A stretch of 33,798 bases of DNA from an uncultured Clostridium sp. GTDB lineage: Bacteria; Bacillota; Clostridia; Lachnospirales; Lachnospiraceae. Location of the stretch: the NCBI GenBank assembly GCA_937885015.1, contig CALAAS010000016.1, positions 1 through 33,798 on the forward strand, given 5' to 3'. Below, in pieces: positions 7,379 to 16,684 of this stretch. The position numbers and the translations under genes are program-made. How positions within the stretch are numbered: position 1 is the stretch's first letter; every line of letters begins with the position of its first letter. A model generated the notes under the pieces. That model searched no databases. It saw only the letters and a program-made list of their open reading frames with translations, and was not told the origin of the DNA.

Positions 7379-7647
7379 CACATAGACAGAATGATGAATT
7401 ATATGAACTATTGCGGGAAAAAGGGTACCCTGAGGAATTCTGCAGAGAAGTTGCCTATCGGCAGATGAATACCGAATATACAGCAGCGCGGATGCTGGGT
7501 TACCTATATCGGTACAGCAGTCCGCGCATTGAAGATGTGGTAGATGAGATGGTTGCAATTCTGGAAGATCGGAATGCTCTGATCCGGAAAAAAGAGGCAG
7601 AGCATGCACAGGCAGCCATCAACCGGATGTATGAGGAAGGTTTTTAA
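7375..7647 (+). CDS. Small conserved-looking protein, third gene of the TIR operon
   Basis: 90 residues, predicted helical and soluble. It overlaps the TIR stop by the ATGA motif, with GGGGGAG as ribosome binding site, so the two are translationally coupled. Recognisable stretches are 'ELLREKGYPEEFCREVAYRQ' and 'SSPRIEDVVDEMVAILEDR'. From memory, proteins of this type occur widely in Lachnospiraceae as uncharacterised ORFs, so it may be a housekeeping small protein captured in the operon instead of a dedicated TIR partner. No catalytic motif is visible. Possible roles: adaptor, inhibitor (antitoxin-like) of the TIR protein, or unrelated. Confidence 0.8.
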   Translation: MTHRQNDELYELLREKGYPEEFCREVAYRQMNTEYTAARMLGYLYRYSSPRIEDVVDEMVAILEDRNALIRKKEAEHAQAAINRMYEEGF

Positions 7648-7694
7648 TTGTTACTCTTTTTAGTCAGAGTCTGAGTCGGTAAAGCTGCCTGAAA

Positions 7695-8768
7695 TTACAG
7701 AAGCTTTGGCGGATCCTGATTTTCGCCCTGCTTTTTCTTTTTCCCTGGCCGGTGTTTTCGATGCAGGATGGAAAAGAATACAAGAACCAGTATTACAGCG
7801 GGAATCCAGAATGGACTCAGAGAAATCAGTCCGATAAAAAGACTGGTAAGTCCGGTGGATACGGCTTTCAGACTGCGGGAAAAGCCGCTCTGGATCCGCT
7901 GGCCGACGCTTTCCGGCGAAGTGGGGGTAAAGGCGGTTACTTCAGATACAGTCAATACAACGGTGCTGTAGTCCACCTGATTATCGTAAAGCCTAAGCTG
8001 TGACTCCAGGGATTCCAGCTGATAGCGGATATCGGATAGCCGTTCTTCCAGGGCAATAATGGATTCCAGAGAATCGGCTTTTTCCAGAAGCGCCCAGAGC
8101 CGTTCCTGCTCAATGGTCAGCGATTTTTTGCGGCTTTCAATATCCGAGTATTGAAGGGTTACATCCTCCGTTGTCTCTGAGCGGTTCGTTACATTGCCTC
8201 CGTCTTCCACGGACTGAATAAAGGAATCCAGATTTGAGGCAGGAATGCGGATAGTCAGAGTGGCGTTTCTGGGAATCGGTTCGTTCTGGTAATTGGTGCG
8301 CTGGCCGGAAATTTCCGACTGTTCGATGTAGCCGTTCAATTGTGTGATCTGCCTTGAAACGGAAGATAAAAGATCGTCAAAGGTGTTGGTTTCCACATGC
8401 ATGTGGACGGTTCGAATAAGCTTTCGTATGGCTGGAATGTCTGGTTGCTGAGAACAGTTGATTTTTTCGGAAGAATTTTCTTCAACTCCCGCGGAATCCA
8501 CGTTTCTGTCCGAACCGGCGGCTTTATTATAATACCCGGATACAGCAACACCGGCTTCCTGGGCGACAGTCTCATATTCTGGGGAAGAGGCACCGGAATC
8601 GAAATCCACGGCAGCCGGCATTTCCGCGGCCGTGGCAACGCTTTTTCCGCTTCCGCAACCCAGCAAAAGAGAAGGGAGGAAAAGAGTGGACAGCAAAAAA
8701 ATAGATAAAAAAGTGGCGGATCGAAGGTGCAGACGGTGTCTGCTGTGGTAATAATGGCGTGTTTTCAT
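7695..8768 (-). CDS. DUF4349 lipoprotein with C-terminal membrane anchor
   Basis: 357 residues. An N-terminal signal segment ends in the lipobox 'LLLGC', and GAGGAGG lies upstream of the ATG. The DUF4349 core runs from about residue 115 ('RKLIRTVHMHVETNTFDDLL') through 'ATLTIRIPASNLDSFIQSV' and 'VTLQYSDIESRKKSL'. A coiled-coil stretch ('EERLSDIRYQLESLESQLRL') follows, and a C-terminal transmembrane helix ('FWIPAVILVLVFFSILH') precedes a Lys/Arg-rich tail. Family members are surface proteins of unknown function. The gene converges on the TIR operon with under 50 nt between stops, and there is no obvious shared function. Confidence 0.9.
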   Translation of the reverse strand: MKTRHYYHSRHRLHLRSATFLSIFLLSTLFLPSLLLGCGSGKSVATAAEMPAAVDFDSGASSPEYETVAQEAGVAVSGYYNKAAGSDRNVDSAGVEENSSEKINCSQQPDIPAIRKLIRTVHMHVETNTFDDLLSSVSRQITQLNGYIEQSEISGQRTNYQNEPIPRNATLTIRIPASNLDSFIQSVEDGGNVTNRSETTEDVTLQYSDIESRKKSLTIEQERLWALLEKADSLESIIALEERLSDIRYQLESLESQLRLYDNQVDYSTVVLTVSEVTAFTPTSPESVGQRIQSGFSRSLKAVSTGLTSLFIGLISLSPFWIPAVILVLVFFSILHRKHRPGKKKKQGENQDPPKLL

Positions 8769-8800
8769 AATATTTTCCTCCTCAATAAAAGTATGCTTTC

Positions 8801-8829
8801 AGTATAAAAGATCAGAGCTGTTTCTTCAA
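8801..8829 (-). promoter_or_regulatory. Promoter of the DUF4349 gene
   Basis: Read on the minus strand: TTGAAG (8829-8824), 17-nt spacer, TATACT (8806-8801), about 30 nt before the start codon at 8768. Confidence 0.65.
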
Positions 8830-8904
8830 TTGTGCGGATGAGATTGTAAGATAAATAAAAGGAAAAGTAATATTTTTTTGACGATTTTAAAGAAGAGTTT
8901 CAGT

Positions 8905-10503
8905 CTATTCAGCGATGGAATGCCTTTTTTGGTGAAAAACAAGCAGTCCAGCTCCATATAGCAAGGAGAAAAGAGCGGCTCGCGCCATGATTCCCAGAAA
9001 ATCGGCTGGGAATAGAGCGCAGAGAGGTGCCAGAAAGGGTTCTGCAGCCTTCAGAAGGAAGAAGGCGGTTATCAGGCAGAGGGAAGGGATGACGATTCCC
9101 TGTGAAGCTGGAAGGAAGAAGGAAACTTCTTTGGAGAGGGACCGGATGTGAAGGAGAGCCAGAAGAAGTTCACTGGTTAGCAGGGCAAACAGGTAGGCAG
9201 GCATGCCGAATTTCGGGATGGCAAACAGAACGATGGCCAGTGTGACCAGCATGGAGACGGCGTGATGGAGAAATACAGTCCCCGTTTTTCCCAACCCGTT
9301 TAAAATACTTCCCATGGTTGTAGACAGATACAGAAAGGGGCAAAGCCAGGAGAGAGTACGGATAAAATAACCGGCTTGTCGGCTGCGATATACCGTATGC
9401 CCCAGAGCTGGACCAAATAAAGTGAACAACCCAATGCAGAGAATCCCCATATAGAGGCTGTAACGGAGTGCCATAGAAATGGTGCGGGTTATTTTTGCCT
9501 GATTTCCGGCAGCCTGGGCTTCTGAAACCGTGGGAAGAAGGATTACTGCCATAGAATTGGTAATAGCGGAGGGAAATAGAATAAAGGGAAGAGCCATTCC
9601 GGTGAGGATTCCGTACAGACTCAGAGCCTGAAAGCTGGTCAGGCCGGACTGGATCAGACGGTTTGGAACGAAAATGGATTCCAGGCTCTGGAGGCAGCTT
9701 AGAATAAGTCGATTTCCCATTAGAGGCAGAGCCATAGCCAGAAGAGAATGGATTAGCGCAATGTGTTTTTTTTCACAGGGATTGCTGCGTCCATTGTCCA
9801 GTGTCTCTTCATGTGTATGCAGATGTCCAGAGCAGCGGGACGAGTTGGAGGAATTTGTGCTGCGGGGTTGGCCCACAGAAAAGGTATAGGCGAGAAAGCT
9901 GAAAATGGCAGAGGCTGCTTCTCCAATTAAGAGACCCCATACGGCCAGGGAGACGGAGATGGGAATCTGATTGACGGTACAGATATGCGCAATGAAAAAT
10001 ACAGCGCCGATTCGGATGCACTGCTCGGTCAGCTGGGAAAAGGCGGGAACGGCAGTTTTTTTCAACCCGTAATAATAGCCGCAGATACAGGCGTGAATGG
10101 CAGAAAAGGGGATGGAAAGTGCCATGACCGGAAGAAGAGGAGCGCATCTGGGTTCCAGAAGGACGTAGGTGGCCAGAGGCGAAGGGAATGACCGGATCAG
10201 TGCCATTAGAAGCAGGGAAAGTGCCATGGAAATAGAGAGACCGGTTCGAAAGAGAAGTTTTCCTTTCTTCGGATCCGCGGCTGCCAGGCGGGAAATAGAG
10301 GTTTGAATAGGGCCGGCGCAGAGCGCAAAGGCAATGCCGTGGATAGGAAAAATCATCTGATAAATGCCGAGTCCTTCAGCGCCAATGGCGCGGGACAGGA
10401 AGATGCGGTAAAAAAAGCCGAGGAAACGGCTCAGGAAGCCGGCGGCTGTCAGAAAAAGGGTTCCGGTAATCACAGGATTTTGCTTTGCGGAAAAAGATTT
10501 CAT
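8905..10503 (-). CDS. SpoVB/MurJ-like polysaccharide flippase (MOP superfamily)
   Basis: 532 residues, about 14 hydrophobic segments. The N-terminus 'GTLFLTAAGFLSRFLGFFYRIFLSR' and 'GIYQMIFPIHGIAFALCAGP' is the typical opening of the SpoVB/oligosaccharide flippase family, which moves lipid-linked cell-wall precursors across the membrane. A hydrophilic loop of ~40 residues (about 215-250, Ser/Asn/His-rich) separates the two halves and is longer than I would expect. CGGAG precedes the ATG. It may be SpoVB itself (spore cortex) or a general paralogue; the sequence does not decide, so no symbol is given. Confidence 0.88.
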   Translation of the reverse strand: MKSFSAKQNPVITGTLFLTAAGFLSRFLGFFYRIFLSRAIGAEGLGIYQMIFPIHGIAFALCAGPIQTSISRLAAADPKKGKLLFRTGLSISMALSLLLMALIRSFPSPLATYVLLEPRCAPLLPVMALSIPFSAIHACICGYYYGLKKTAVPAFSQLTEQCIRIGAVFFIAHICTVNQIPISVSLAVWGLLIGEAASAIFSFLAYTFSVGQPRSTNSSNSSRCSGHLHTHEETLDNGRSNPCEKKHIALIHSLLAMALPLMGNRLILSCLQSLESIFVPNRLIQSGLTSFQALSLYGILTGMALPFILFPSAITNSMAVILLPTVSEAQAAGNQAKITRTISMALRYSLYMGILCIGLFTLFGPALGHTVYRSRQAGYFIRTLSWLCPFLYLSTTMGSILNGLGKTGTVFLHHAVSMLVTLAIVLFAIPKFGMPAYLFALLTSELLLALLHIRSLSKEVSFFLPASQGIVIPSLCLITAFFLLKAAEPFLAPLCALFPADFLGIMARAALFSLLYGAGLLVFHQKRHSIAE

Positions 10504-10612
10504 GGAGAACTCCGGAAAATGCTTTCAAGAAACTATATGTCAAAAAGAAGAAGTGATATGCTAAATCATAATTTATTTGCCATTAAATTTTAAGTGGGAC
10601 AGTAGAAAAATA

Positions 10613-10641
10613 ATGACGAAAGATTATGTAAATGCTATAAT
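10613..10641 (+). promoter_or_regulatory. Probable promoter of the zinc-ribbon membrane gene
   Basis: ATGACG at 10613-10618, 17-nt spacer, perfect TATAAT at 10636-10641, about 65 nt ahead of the start at 10706. The -35 is weak. Confidence 0.5.
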
Positions 10642-10705
10642 ATTTGCGTATAAATTTGACAATTTCCGCATTTTAAAATCTTTATATTTTGAAGGAGAAT
10701 TGCCT

Positions 10706-12825
10706 ATGTATCAGGAAAATGAACTTAAACAACTGTATGAGCGCCTGAAAGCACAGCATCCGCGGTACGAATTGGAGTTTTTTGGAGACTGTCTGACTTT
10801 GACTCGTCTTTACGGTAAGGTGGAGGTGGATCGGGATGGTGCAAATTATATGTAAATGGAAAACTGTATGACCACTTTACCAGCGCAGATGTAGACGATT
10901 TGGACGATTTATATGAGCTGATTGAGTTATTTCTTTTGGATCTTCAGCGCGCTGGCATGAATCAGGGAAATGAAACCTATATCACTGCTCTGAAACAGGG
11001 AGTTCGAGTGGGTACGCGCTTCCTGATTTTGATGGGAGTGTTTGTCGCTGCCGTGATGCTTACATTTCTTGTGACAAGTAATCTGTGGTTATTCCCTCCG
11101 ATTTTTTTGCTTCCGGCAGGATCCTTTGTAATACTGAAACTGATTCGCAGGACGATATTTCAGAGATACTGGGTCTGCCCATCGTGCGGTCAGCCTTTGC
11201 CAATGAATGAGAAAGGTTATTCCTTTGAGATGGAATATGTGTCCCAATGTCCCCACTGTGGAAAGATATTGGAGCAGCCGCCGGAGTTAGAGCGGATAGA
11301 GCCGGAATACAGCGAGCCAGAAAAGCCGCTGGAACCAGTCCATGACCTGCCGGCTCCAAGCAGCAAGTGGCCCTGCATACTGACTGGCGGCATTACCATC
11401 GCTTTTGTGTTGTTTCTGTTTCCGTTGCTTTTTATTCCAGATGGGAATGAACCGTTGGATATGGTGGGCGTGGGAACCGGAGTTGTGTTGCTTCTGTTTC
11501 TTTTGTGGTTTGGTCTTATGCTGCTTTTTTGCCGCCACACCGAGCCGGAGGAAACGCGGCAGCCTGTGGTTCTTGTACGGGAGCGGACTATGGTTACGGT
11601 TCTCGGTGTAATCGTATGGCTGTTTGGATTCATCCTTGTGTTAATGGGAGTTATTGTGGCCGGGACGCCTCCCTTTGAGGCAGATGTCACCGCCTTTGTG
11701 GCTATTCCCGGTGTTTTGCTCTTTCTGTTGGGAGTGTGGATGCTGTTGGCTGGGCGCAACCGGTCTTTGGTTGTGTTCCGGGATAATTCTATTTTGTACA
11801 TCAGCAGCTGGGGAAAACGGCGAGAATTTGCCCCAGGACAGGTGACTTCCGTGCGGCTTACAGTCAACCAATCCATCCGCCTCCTGGACAAAGACGGAAA
11901 AAAGCTGGCCTCGATAGAAACCAATATGCGGGGGATCCCACGGTTTGCAGAATGGATCGAGAGTATCGATCTTGCTGCAACTCTGACTCCTACGATGGAA
12001 AAGCAGCTCAAACTGGAGGAGGAACAGGAAAGTGCCGTTCAATGGAGAGAAGAATACCGCACTCACTGGCATGACCATATCAAGAGTATTCGGGTGGGAG
12101 TGTGGATCGTCATGCTGCTGTTTGCCGCTGGCACCATTGCGCCTATTCCACTGTTTCTTTTTGCTGGTGTGAAGTTTCGCGCCGTGATGTTGATAGGTGC
12201 CCTTGCCCCTGTTCCGTTTTTGGTATTTTGTATGGTGTTTGCTCCGGTGCTGCTCTTTGACGACCGGCCCCAGAACGCGACTCAAGAGTGGAATGCCATG
12301 CATATTAAAATGCCTTTTATGTCAGTGCTTTTGATTGGCTTGCTTTATATTAGCCAAGTCCATTATTTATGGGGCGGTCGGCTTCTTCAGGAGGCAGACG
12401 GAAACTGGGGTTGGCTGATGAGAGTCCTGACTATCGCAACCGTTCTGATTGTACTGCTGATCCTGCGCACGCCTAAACGAATGCGGTTAAGAGCCGGAAT
12501 TTTTATGGGAGTAGTGGGATTTTTTATCGCTGTCGGTCTGCATTACTATGTCAATGCAGCTCTCAGCGGCCCGGCACGACACTATCCGGCCGTTATCGTG
12601 GATAGCCATGCAGATGATCCGGAGGTGGATGACGACAGTTACGAATTGACCATTGTGATGGATAATGGAAAAAAGGCGGAGCTTGTAGTCTCGGAAAAGA
12701 TTTACGAGTCAGCTATGGATGGCGAACCGCTGGATGTTTGCCATAGGGAGAGTCCTTTTGGTGTGATCCTGTTAGACATTCATGCACCAAAAACAGTGAA
12801 ACAGGCTGGGAAAATTGGAAAATAG
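10706..12825 (+). pseudogene. Multi-TM zinc-ribbon membrane protein, split by a one-base frameshift
   Basis: AAGGAG precedes ATG 10706, which opens MYQENELKQLYERLKAQHPR and stops at 10853 right after 'DRDGANYM'. The next frame is open through the same spot and reads 'YVNGKLYDHFTSADVDDLDD' into the long ORF, so one lost T near 10848-10852 explains both. The TTG at 10900 is therefore not a real start. Restored, the product is ~706 residues: a soluble N-terminus, two TM helices, a zinc ribbon ('CPSCGQPLP' ... 'CPHCGKIL'), four TM helices, a PH-like strand region ('SLVVFRDNSILYISSWG'), about five more TM helices and a soluble C-terminal beta domain. I do not recognise the family. It is either recently inactivated or a sequencing error; the rest shows no decay. 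Confidence 0.75.
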
Positions 12826-12843
12826 GACACTGGAGGAATAAAA

Positions 12844-14169
12844 ATGCTGGAAATAGCAGTACTGCTTGTATTCGTTGCAGGTCTATGTATTTGCCTTTCA
12901 ATGGGAGCGTCCATTCTGTGGGCGCTGGCAGCCGGATATGTGATTTTCTGTGGATATGGATGGATTCGGGGGTATCGAGTTGGGCAGCTGCTTCGAATGT
13001 CCTTTAATGGAGTGAAAACCGTTAAAAATATTCTGGTGCTGTTTACCTTGATCGGCGTTATAACGGCTCTCTGGAGGGCAGCCGGAACGATTCCTGTCAT
13101 TGTCTTCTGGGCATCCAGTCTGATAAGGCCGTCTGCCTTTTTACTGATTACCTTTCTACTGAATTGCCTGGTTTCCGTTCTGACCGGAACTTCTTTCGGG
13201 ACGGGAGCCACCATGGGGGTAATTTGTATGGCCATGGCTAATGCCATGGGAGTTTCTCCGTTTTATACGGGAGGAGCGATTCTGTCGGGAATTTATTTCG
13301 GTGATCGATGTTCGCCGGTTTCTTCCAGCGCAAATCTGGTCTGTGTGCTGACCGGAACGGATATTTTTGACAACATGAGGGGAATGATCCGTACCAGCCT
13401 TATTCCGCTGGCATTGTCCTGTGTTATCTATTACGTTGTGGGACAGGTGATTCCGGCGTCGGGAAATGCTATGGAGGTGGAAACTCTGTTTGCCGGCAGC
13501 TTTTGTCTTCATGCAGCCGCCGTTCTTCCGGCCGCTGCGATTCTGATTTTGTCGGCCTTCAAGATAAATGTAAAGAAAACCATGGCGGTCAGTATTGGAC
13601 TGGCCGTGTTGCTTTGTCTGTTTTTGCAGTCTTTTTCACTGCCGCAGGTGGTAAAGATGGCAATATTTGGATACCGGGCACCAACACCGGAACTGGCAGA
13701 AATGATGGACGGCGGCGGTCTTGTGTCCATGATTCGTGTGGCTGTAATTGTGAGCCTGTCCTCCTCCTATGCCGGCATTTTTGAGGGAACCGGCCTGCTG
13801 AATTCCATTCGGAATCGGATTGCGGCTCTGAGCCGGCGGATCACGGTGTTTGGAGGCGTTCTGGTGGTTTCTGTGATTACGTCGATGATTGCCTGTAACC
13901 AGACCCTGGCAATTATGCTGACCCATCAGCTTTGCCGTGATACAGAGCCGGATGCCGGGCAGTTTGCGCTGGATCTGGAAAATACGGCGGTTGTGATTTC
14001 GCCGCTGATTCCCTGGTCCATTGCGGGAGCCGTTCCGCTGGCCGCAGTCGGCGCACCCGTTTCCAGTATGATGGTGGCCTGTTATCTGTACCTTCTCCCG
14101 CTGTGCCAGCTGGCGGTGCGGGTATGGAGGGAAAAGCGAAAATTACCGAGAAAAGGAATGCAGGAATAG
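12844..14169 (+). CDS. nhaC: NhaC-family Na+/H+ antiporter
   Basis: 441 residues, about 11-12 TM segments, GGAGG just upstream of the ATG. Family signatures: 'NCLVSVLTGTSFGTGATMGV', 'GAILSGIYFGDRCSPVSSSA', 'VITSMIACNQTLAIMLT' and the C-terminal 'PWSIAGAVPLAAVGAP'. NhaC-type proteins exchange external H+ or organic acids against internal Na+ (malate/lactate exchangers are in the same family), so the substrate is not certain. It starts 18 nt after the frameshifted gene and may be cotranscribed with it. The flavodoxin-type reductase follows after 43 nt. Confidence 0.9.
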   Translation: MLEIAVLLVFVAGLCICLSMGASILWALAAGYVIFCGYGWIRGYRVGQLLRMSFNGVKTVKNILVLFTLIGVITALWRAAGTIPVIVFWASSLIRPSAFLLITFLLNCLVSVLTGTSFGTGATMGVICMAMANAMGVSPFYTGGAILSGIYFGDRCSPVSSSANLVCVLTGTDIFDNMRGMIRTSLIPLALSCVIYYVVGQVIPASGNAMEVETLFAGSFCLHAAAVLPAAAILILSAFKINVKKTMAVSIGLAVLLCLFLQSFSLPQVVKMAIFGYRAPTPELAEMMDGGGLVSMIRVAVIVSLSSSYAGIFEGTGLLNSIRNRIAALSRRITVFGGVLVVSVITSMIACNQTLAIMLTHQLCRDTEPDAGQFALDLENTAVVISPLIPWSIAGAVPLAAVGAPVSSMMVACYLYLLPLCQLAVRVWREKRKLPRKGMQE

Positions 14170-14212
14170 GAGTAAAAGAAAATAAAACAGAAAAAAGAAA
14201 GGGGAAGTACAG

Positions 14213-14755
14213 ATGGGAAAGAAAATTATGGTGTTAAATGGAAGTCCGCGGGTAAATGGAAATACAGCGGGCCTGATTCAGGCATTTCAGGAAGGAGCAG
14301 AGAAGGCCGGCCATCAGGTTACGGTTTTCAACCTGCAGAATATGGAAATCCATTCATGCAGAGGGTGCGGCGGAGGAGGGAAAGATCCGGCCAGTCCCTG
14401 TGTGCAGAAGGATGATATGGCAGGAATCTACCCGGTGTATCGGGAGGCGGACGCAGTGGTTCTGGCATCGCCGCTCTACTTCTGGACTGTTTCCGGTCAG
14501 CTGAAATGTGCACTGGATCGGTTGTATGCGATGGAGGAAGGGTCGGGAGAGCGACTGAAAAAGGAATGTGTTCTTCTGATGGCGGCAGCCGGAGAGGATT
14601 TTGACGCCTCTGCTTTCTGGTACAGGGAGATGGTAAAACACATTGGCTGGAGTGACCGGGGGCAGCTGCTGGCAGGCGGCCTGTGGAACGCCGGTGATGT
14701 GGCAGCCAGAGAAGAGATTCTGGAGGAGGCGCGCCGACTGGGAGAGAGTCTGTAA
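14213..14755 (+). CDS. Flavodoxin-fold NAD(P)H-dependent FMN reductase
   Basis: 180 residues with the FMN phosphate loop 'NGSPRVNGNTAGL' (residues 9-21) and 'VLASPLYFWTVSGQLKCALD', both typical of the NADPH-dependent FMN reductase / iron-sulfur flavoprotein group. The cysteine-containing insert 'HSCRGCGGGGKDPASPC' (about 48-64) resembles the Cys-bearing segment of iron-sulfur flavoproteins, though only part of the usual four-Cys motif is seen. AAAGGGGAAG serves as ribosome binding site. Likely cytoplasmic two-electron reductase; substrate unknown. Confidence 0.88.
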   Translation: MGKKIMVLNGSPRVNGNTAGLIQAFQEGAEKAGHQVTVFNLQNMEIHSCRGCGGGGKDPASPCVQKDDMAGIYPVYREADAVVLASPLYFWTVSGQLKCALDRLYAMEEGSGERLKKECVLLMAAAGEDFDASAFWYREMVKHIGWSDRGQLLAGGLWNAGDVAAREEILEEARRLGESL

Positions 14756-14892
14756 AAATAGATGCAAAAAATACCAGGGAAAAGTATAAAAAAGATAGTA
14801 AAACAAAGGGAATCGTGTTAAGATAAGAAAGAATCAGCCAGCCGGTATGCCGGTGAGGCGGAAGGAAAACAAACAGAAAGGAATGAAAAACC

Positions 14893-15099
14893 ATGGAGAT
14901 AACAAAGAAGACAACAATGGGCGAGATGCTTCAGTATGATATGGGAATTGCATACGTTCTGATGCAGTCTGGCATGCACTGTGTGGGATGTCCGTCTTCC
15001 ATCGGCGAGTCTCTGGAAGAGGCCTGCGTGGTACACGGCCTTAATGCAGATGATGTGATGGCTGCGATCCAGGAGTATCTGGATACCAAGAAAGAATAA
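14893..15099 (+). CDS. DUF1858 (ScdA-N-like) small protein
   Basis: 68 residues. 'MGEMLQYDMGIAYVLMQSGM' is followed by 'HCVGCPSS' (C30, C33), the hallmark of DUF1858/ScdA N-terminal domains, which are found beside hybrid-cluster and iron-repair proteins. The CxxC could bind metal or a cluster, or act in redox chemistry. GAAAGGAATG lies about 10 nt before the start. It sits between flavodoxin-like reductases and is followed by a strong terminator, so it ends that transcript. Confidence 0.88.
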   Translation: MEITKKTTMGEMLQYDMGIAYVLMQSGMHCVGCPSSIGESLEEACVVHGLNADDVMAAIQEYLDTKKE

Positions 15100-15126
15100 T
15101 AGGGTTTTGTGAAGCCGAAATGAACG

Positions 15127-15181
15127 GCGCCGACGGAATGTCCTTTCAAAAAGAAAAACATCCGTCGGCGCTGCTTTTTTC
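15127..15181 (+). terminator. Strong intrinsic terminator after the DUF1858 gene
   Basis: GCGCCGACGGA (15127-15137) pairs perfectly with TCCGTCGGCGC (15161-15171), then GCTTTTTT. Confidence 0.88.
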
Positions 15182-15203
15182 AAATATGGGAAAATCAGGC
15201 TGC

Positions 15204-15470
15204 CTATACTCTTTTCTGGTGCATGAATTTTTTTGCCGTGTCTGCTTCGGATTCGTTATATCCCAGCGCAGTGGTAATTTTGTGCAGGATAACGGCACGG
15301 TCTTCATCGGAGAGGGAATTCATCTGAAAACCGGAGGGGGACTCCATTCCCAGCTCATTGCTGACGTGAGAGATGAGCTGCTGCTGTTTTTCAGCTGGAA
15401 GAGTATAATAGGCCTGATATAAATTGTAAAAATATAACTCAGAGTTTGGGGTAGCTGCTGTGTTATGCAT
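15204..15470 (-). CDS. Small hypothetical protein opposite the LysR gene
   Basis: 88 residues when started at 15470, where GGAGG lies 8 nt upstream; the frame is open 16 codons further but without a ribosome binding site. Soluble, helical: 'NLYQAYYTLPAEKQQQLISH' and 'SDEDRAVILHKITTALGYN'. I recognise no family. It is transcribed divergently from the LysR-type gene at 15702 across ~230 nt carrying a large inverted repeat, so LysR control is possible. Coding is supported by the ribosome binding site and by its isolation from other reading frames. Confidence 0.65.
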   Translation of the reverse strand: MHNTAATPNSELYFYNLYQAYYTLPAEKQQQLISHVSNELGMESPSGFQMNSLSDEDRAVILHKITTALGYNESEADTAKKFMHQKRV

Positions 15471-15591
15471 AATAATATCCTCCATATAGTGGTGTGTGAC
15501 TTCCCTTTTTCTTGACATTGAGTTATTGCAATATTATTATGAAAAAAAGGAAGAGTGCATGTATCTTTTCGATGGACATACTATAACACGG

Positions 15592-15621
15592 CTTATTAGG
15601 AAATACTATTCCTAGAATAAG
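15592..15621. promoter_or_regulatory. Inverted repeat upstream of the LysR gene (candidate operator)
   Basis: TAGGAA (15597-15602), 6 nt, TTCCTA (15609-15614). The flanking CTTATT and AATAAG extend it to an imperfect palindrome of about 30 nt. It lies between the divergent 15470 and 15702 genes. LysR-type regulators bind such dyads, so this is a likely autoregulatory site. It resembles the dyad at 18742. Confidence 0.55.
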
Positions 15622-15701
15622 CATAAAGATATAAGTAATTTACAATAATATAAAGAAACGAAAAAGACTATTATAAATGTCTGAAAAGGAGGAAACGAAC
15701 C

Positions 15702-16622
15702 GTGATGATCAAGAATCCGGAATATTTTCTGATCACAGCGCGGGAGGGGAGTATTTCAAAAGCAGCGGAAAAACTGTATCTTTCTCAGCCATATCTGAGT
15801 CAGTGCATTGCGCGAATGGAACGGGAACTGGGACTGAAATTATTTGACCGGAGTCATATGCCCCTGAAACTGACTGAGGCGGGAAAGTTGTATGTAAGCT
15901 ATCTGGAAAGTGTGGGGGCAGTGACAGGGCGGTTTGAGGCCCAGCTGGAAACGTTGAAGACAGGGCATCGTCCGACCGTTCATGTGGGGATGACCCTATG
16001 GAGAGGTTCCGTGCTTCTGCCGGATATCCTGCCAGCCTATTCAGCGGCTCATCCGGATGTGGCAGTTACCCTCCACGAAGAGCATACGGGGCGGCTTTCG
16101 GAGCTTTTGCGGGAAGAACAGATTGATTTTGCTCTTATGAATATGCCGCCGGAACTGGATGATTTTATCTACGATGTGGTACTGAATGAGAGGCTGCTTC
16201 TGGTGGCCAGTCGGGAGCATCCGGCAATCCAGGGGATTGAAACTTCCGCAGAGCATCCGGCGCCGATTGATTTAAGAAAATTGCAGAAAGAGCGGTTTAT
16301 CCTGCTTCCGGACGATCATGTGATGGGGCATGCCATGAAAAATCTGTTTGCCAAAATGGAGATCGCCCTGGCGGATTCCAACATTCTCTACACAACCAGC
16401 AGCACCACCTCCGTGAATCTGGCGGCCCGCGGGTTTGGCCTGACCTTCCTTCCGGAAGGCGGAGTGCGCCATGCGGCGCATGTGGAAAAACTCGCCTTTT
16501 TTACGGTGGACCATCCGCCCTTCAGTGTGCCTCTTTTATTTCTTTTTCGGAAAGATGGTCTTGTGTCGCCACAGGCCCGTGATTTTATCGATATGACAAA
16601 AGCTTACTATGCGGCGCTGTGA
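15702..16622 (+). CDS. LysR-family transcriptional regulator
   Basis: 306 residues. The N-terminal winged HTH has the usual LysR pattern ('SISKAAEKLYLSQPYLSQCI', then 'LGLKLFDRS'). The effector-binding domain runs from about residue 90 ('PTVHVGMTLWRG') to the end. GTG 15702 is followed by ATG 15705; AGGAGG lies 9 nt before the GTG, so I prefer the GTG. It heads a plus-strand cluster (thioesterase, EFR1 ferrodoxin, flavodoxin-fold reductase) that it may control. The inducer is not predictable. Confidence 0.9.
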   Translation: MMIKNPEYFLITAREGSISKAAEKLYLSQPYLSQCIARMERELGLKLFDRSHMPLKLTEAGKLYVSYLESVGAVTGRFEAQLETLKTGHRPTVHVGMTLWRGSVLLPDILPAYSAAHPDVAVTLHEEHTGRLSELLREEQIDFALMNMPPELDDFIYDVVLNERLLLVASREHPAIQGIETSAEHPAPIDLRKLQKERFILLPDDHVMGHAMKNLFAKMEIALADSNILYTTSSTTSVNLAARGFGLTFLPEGGVRHAAHVEKLAFFTVDHPPFSVPLLFLFRKDGLVSPQARDFIDMTKAYYAAL

Positions 16623-16684
16623 CGTGCTGCCCGGATGTTTTGCAGCACTTGTCCTTCTGCCGCTTTTCTGTTAAAATAAGGACA

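Noticed and set aside
5638..7647. Calling the TIR operon a Thoeris system
   Set aside because: Thoeris needs a ThsA partner (SIR2 or other NAD-using effector); none of the neighbouring genes resembles it.
10900..12825. Intact 641-residue membrane protein starting at TTG 10900
   Set aside because: The frame is continuous with coding sequence from 10706 after restoring one base, and TTG 10900 has no ribosome binding site.
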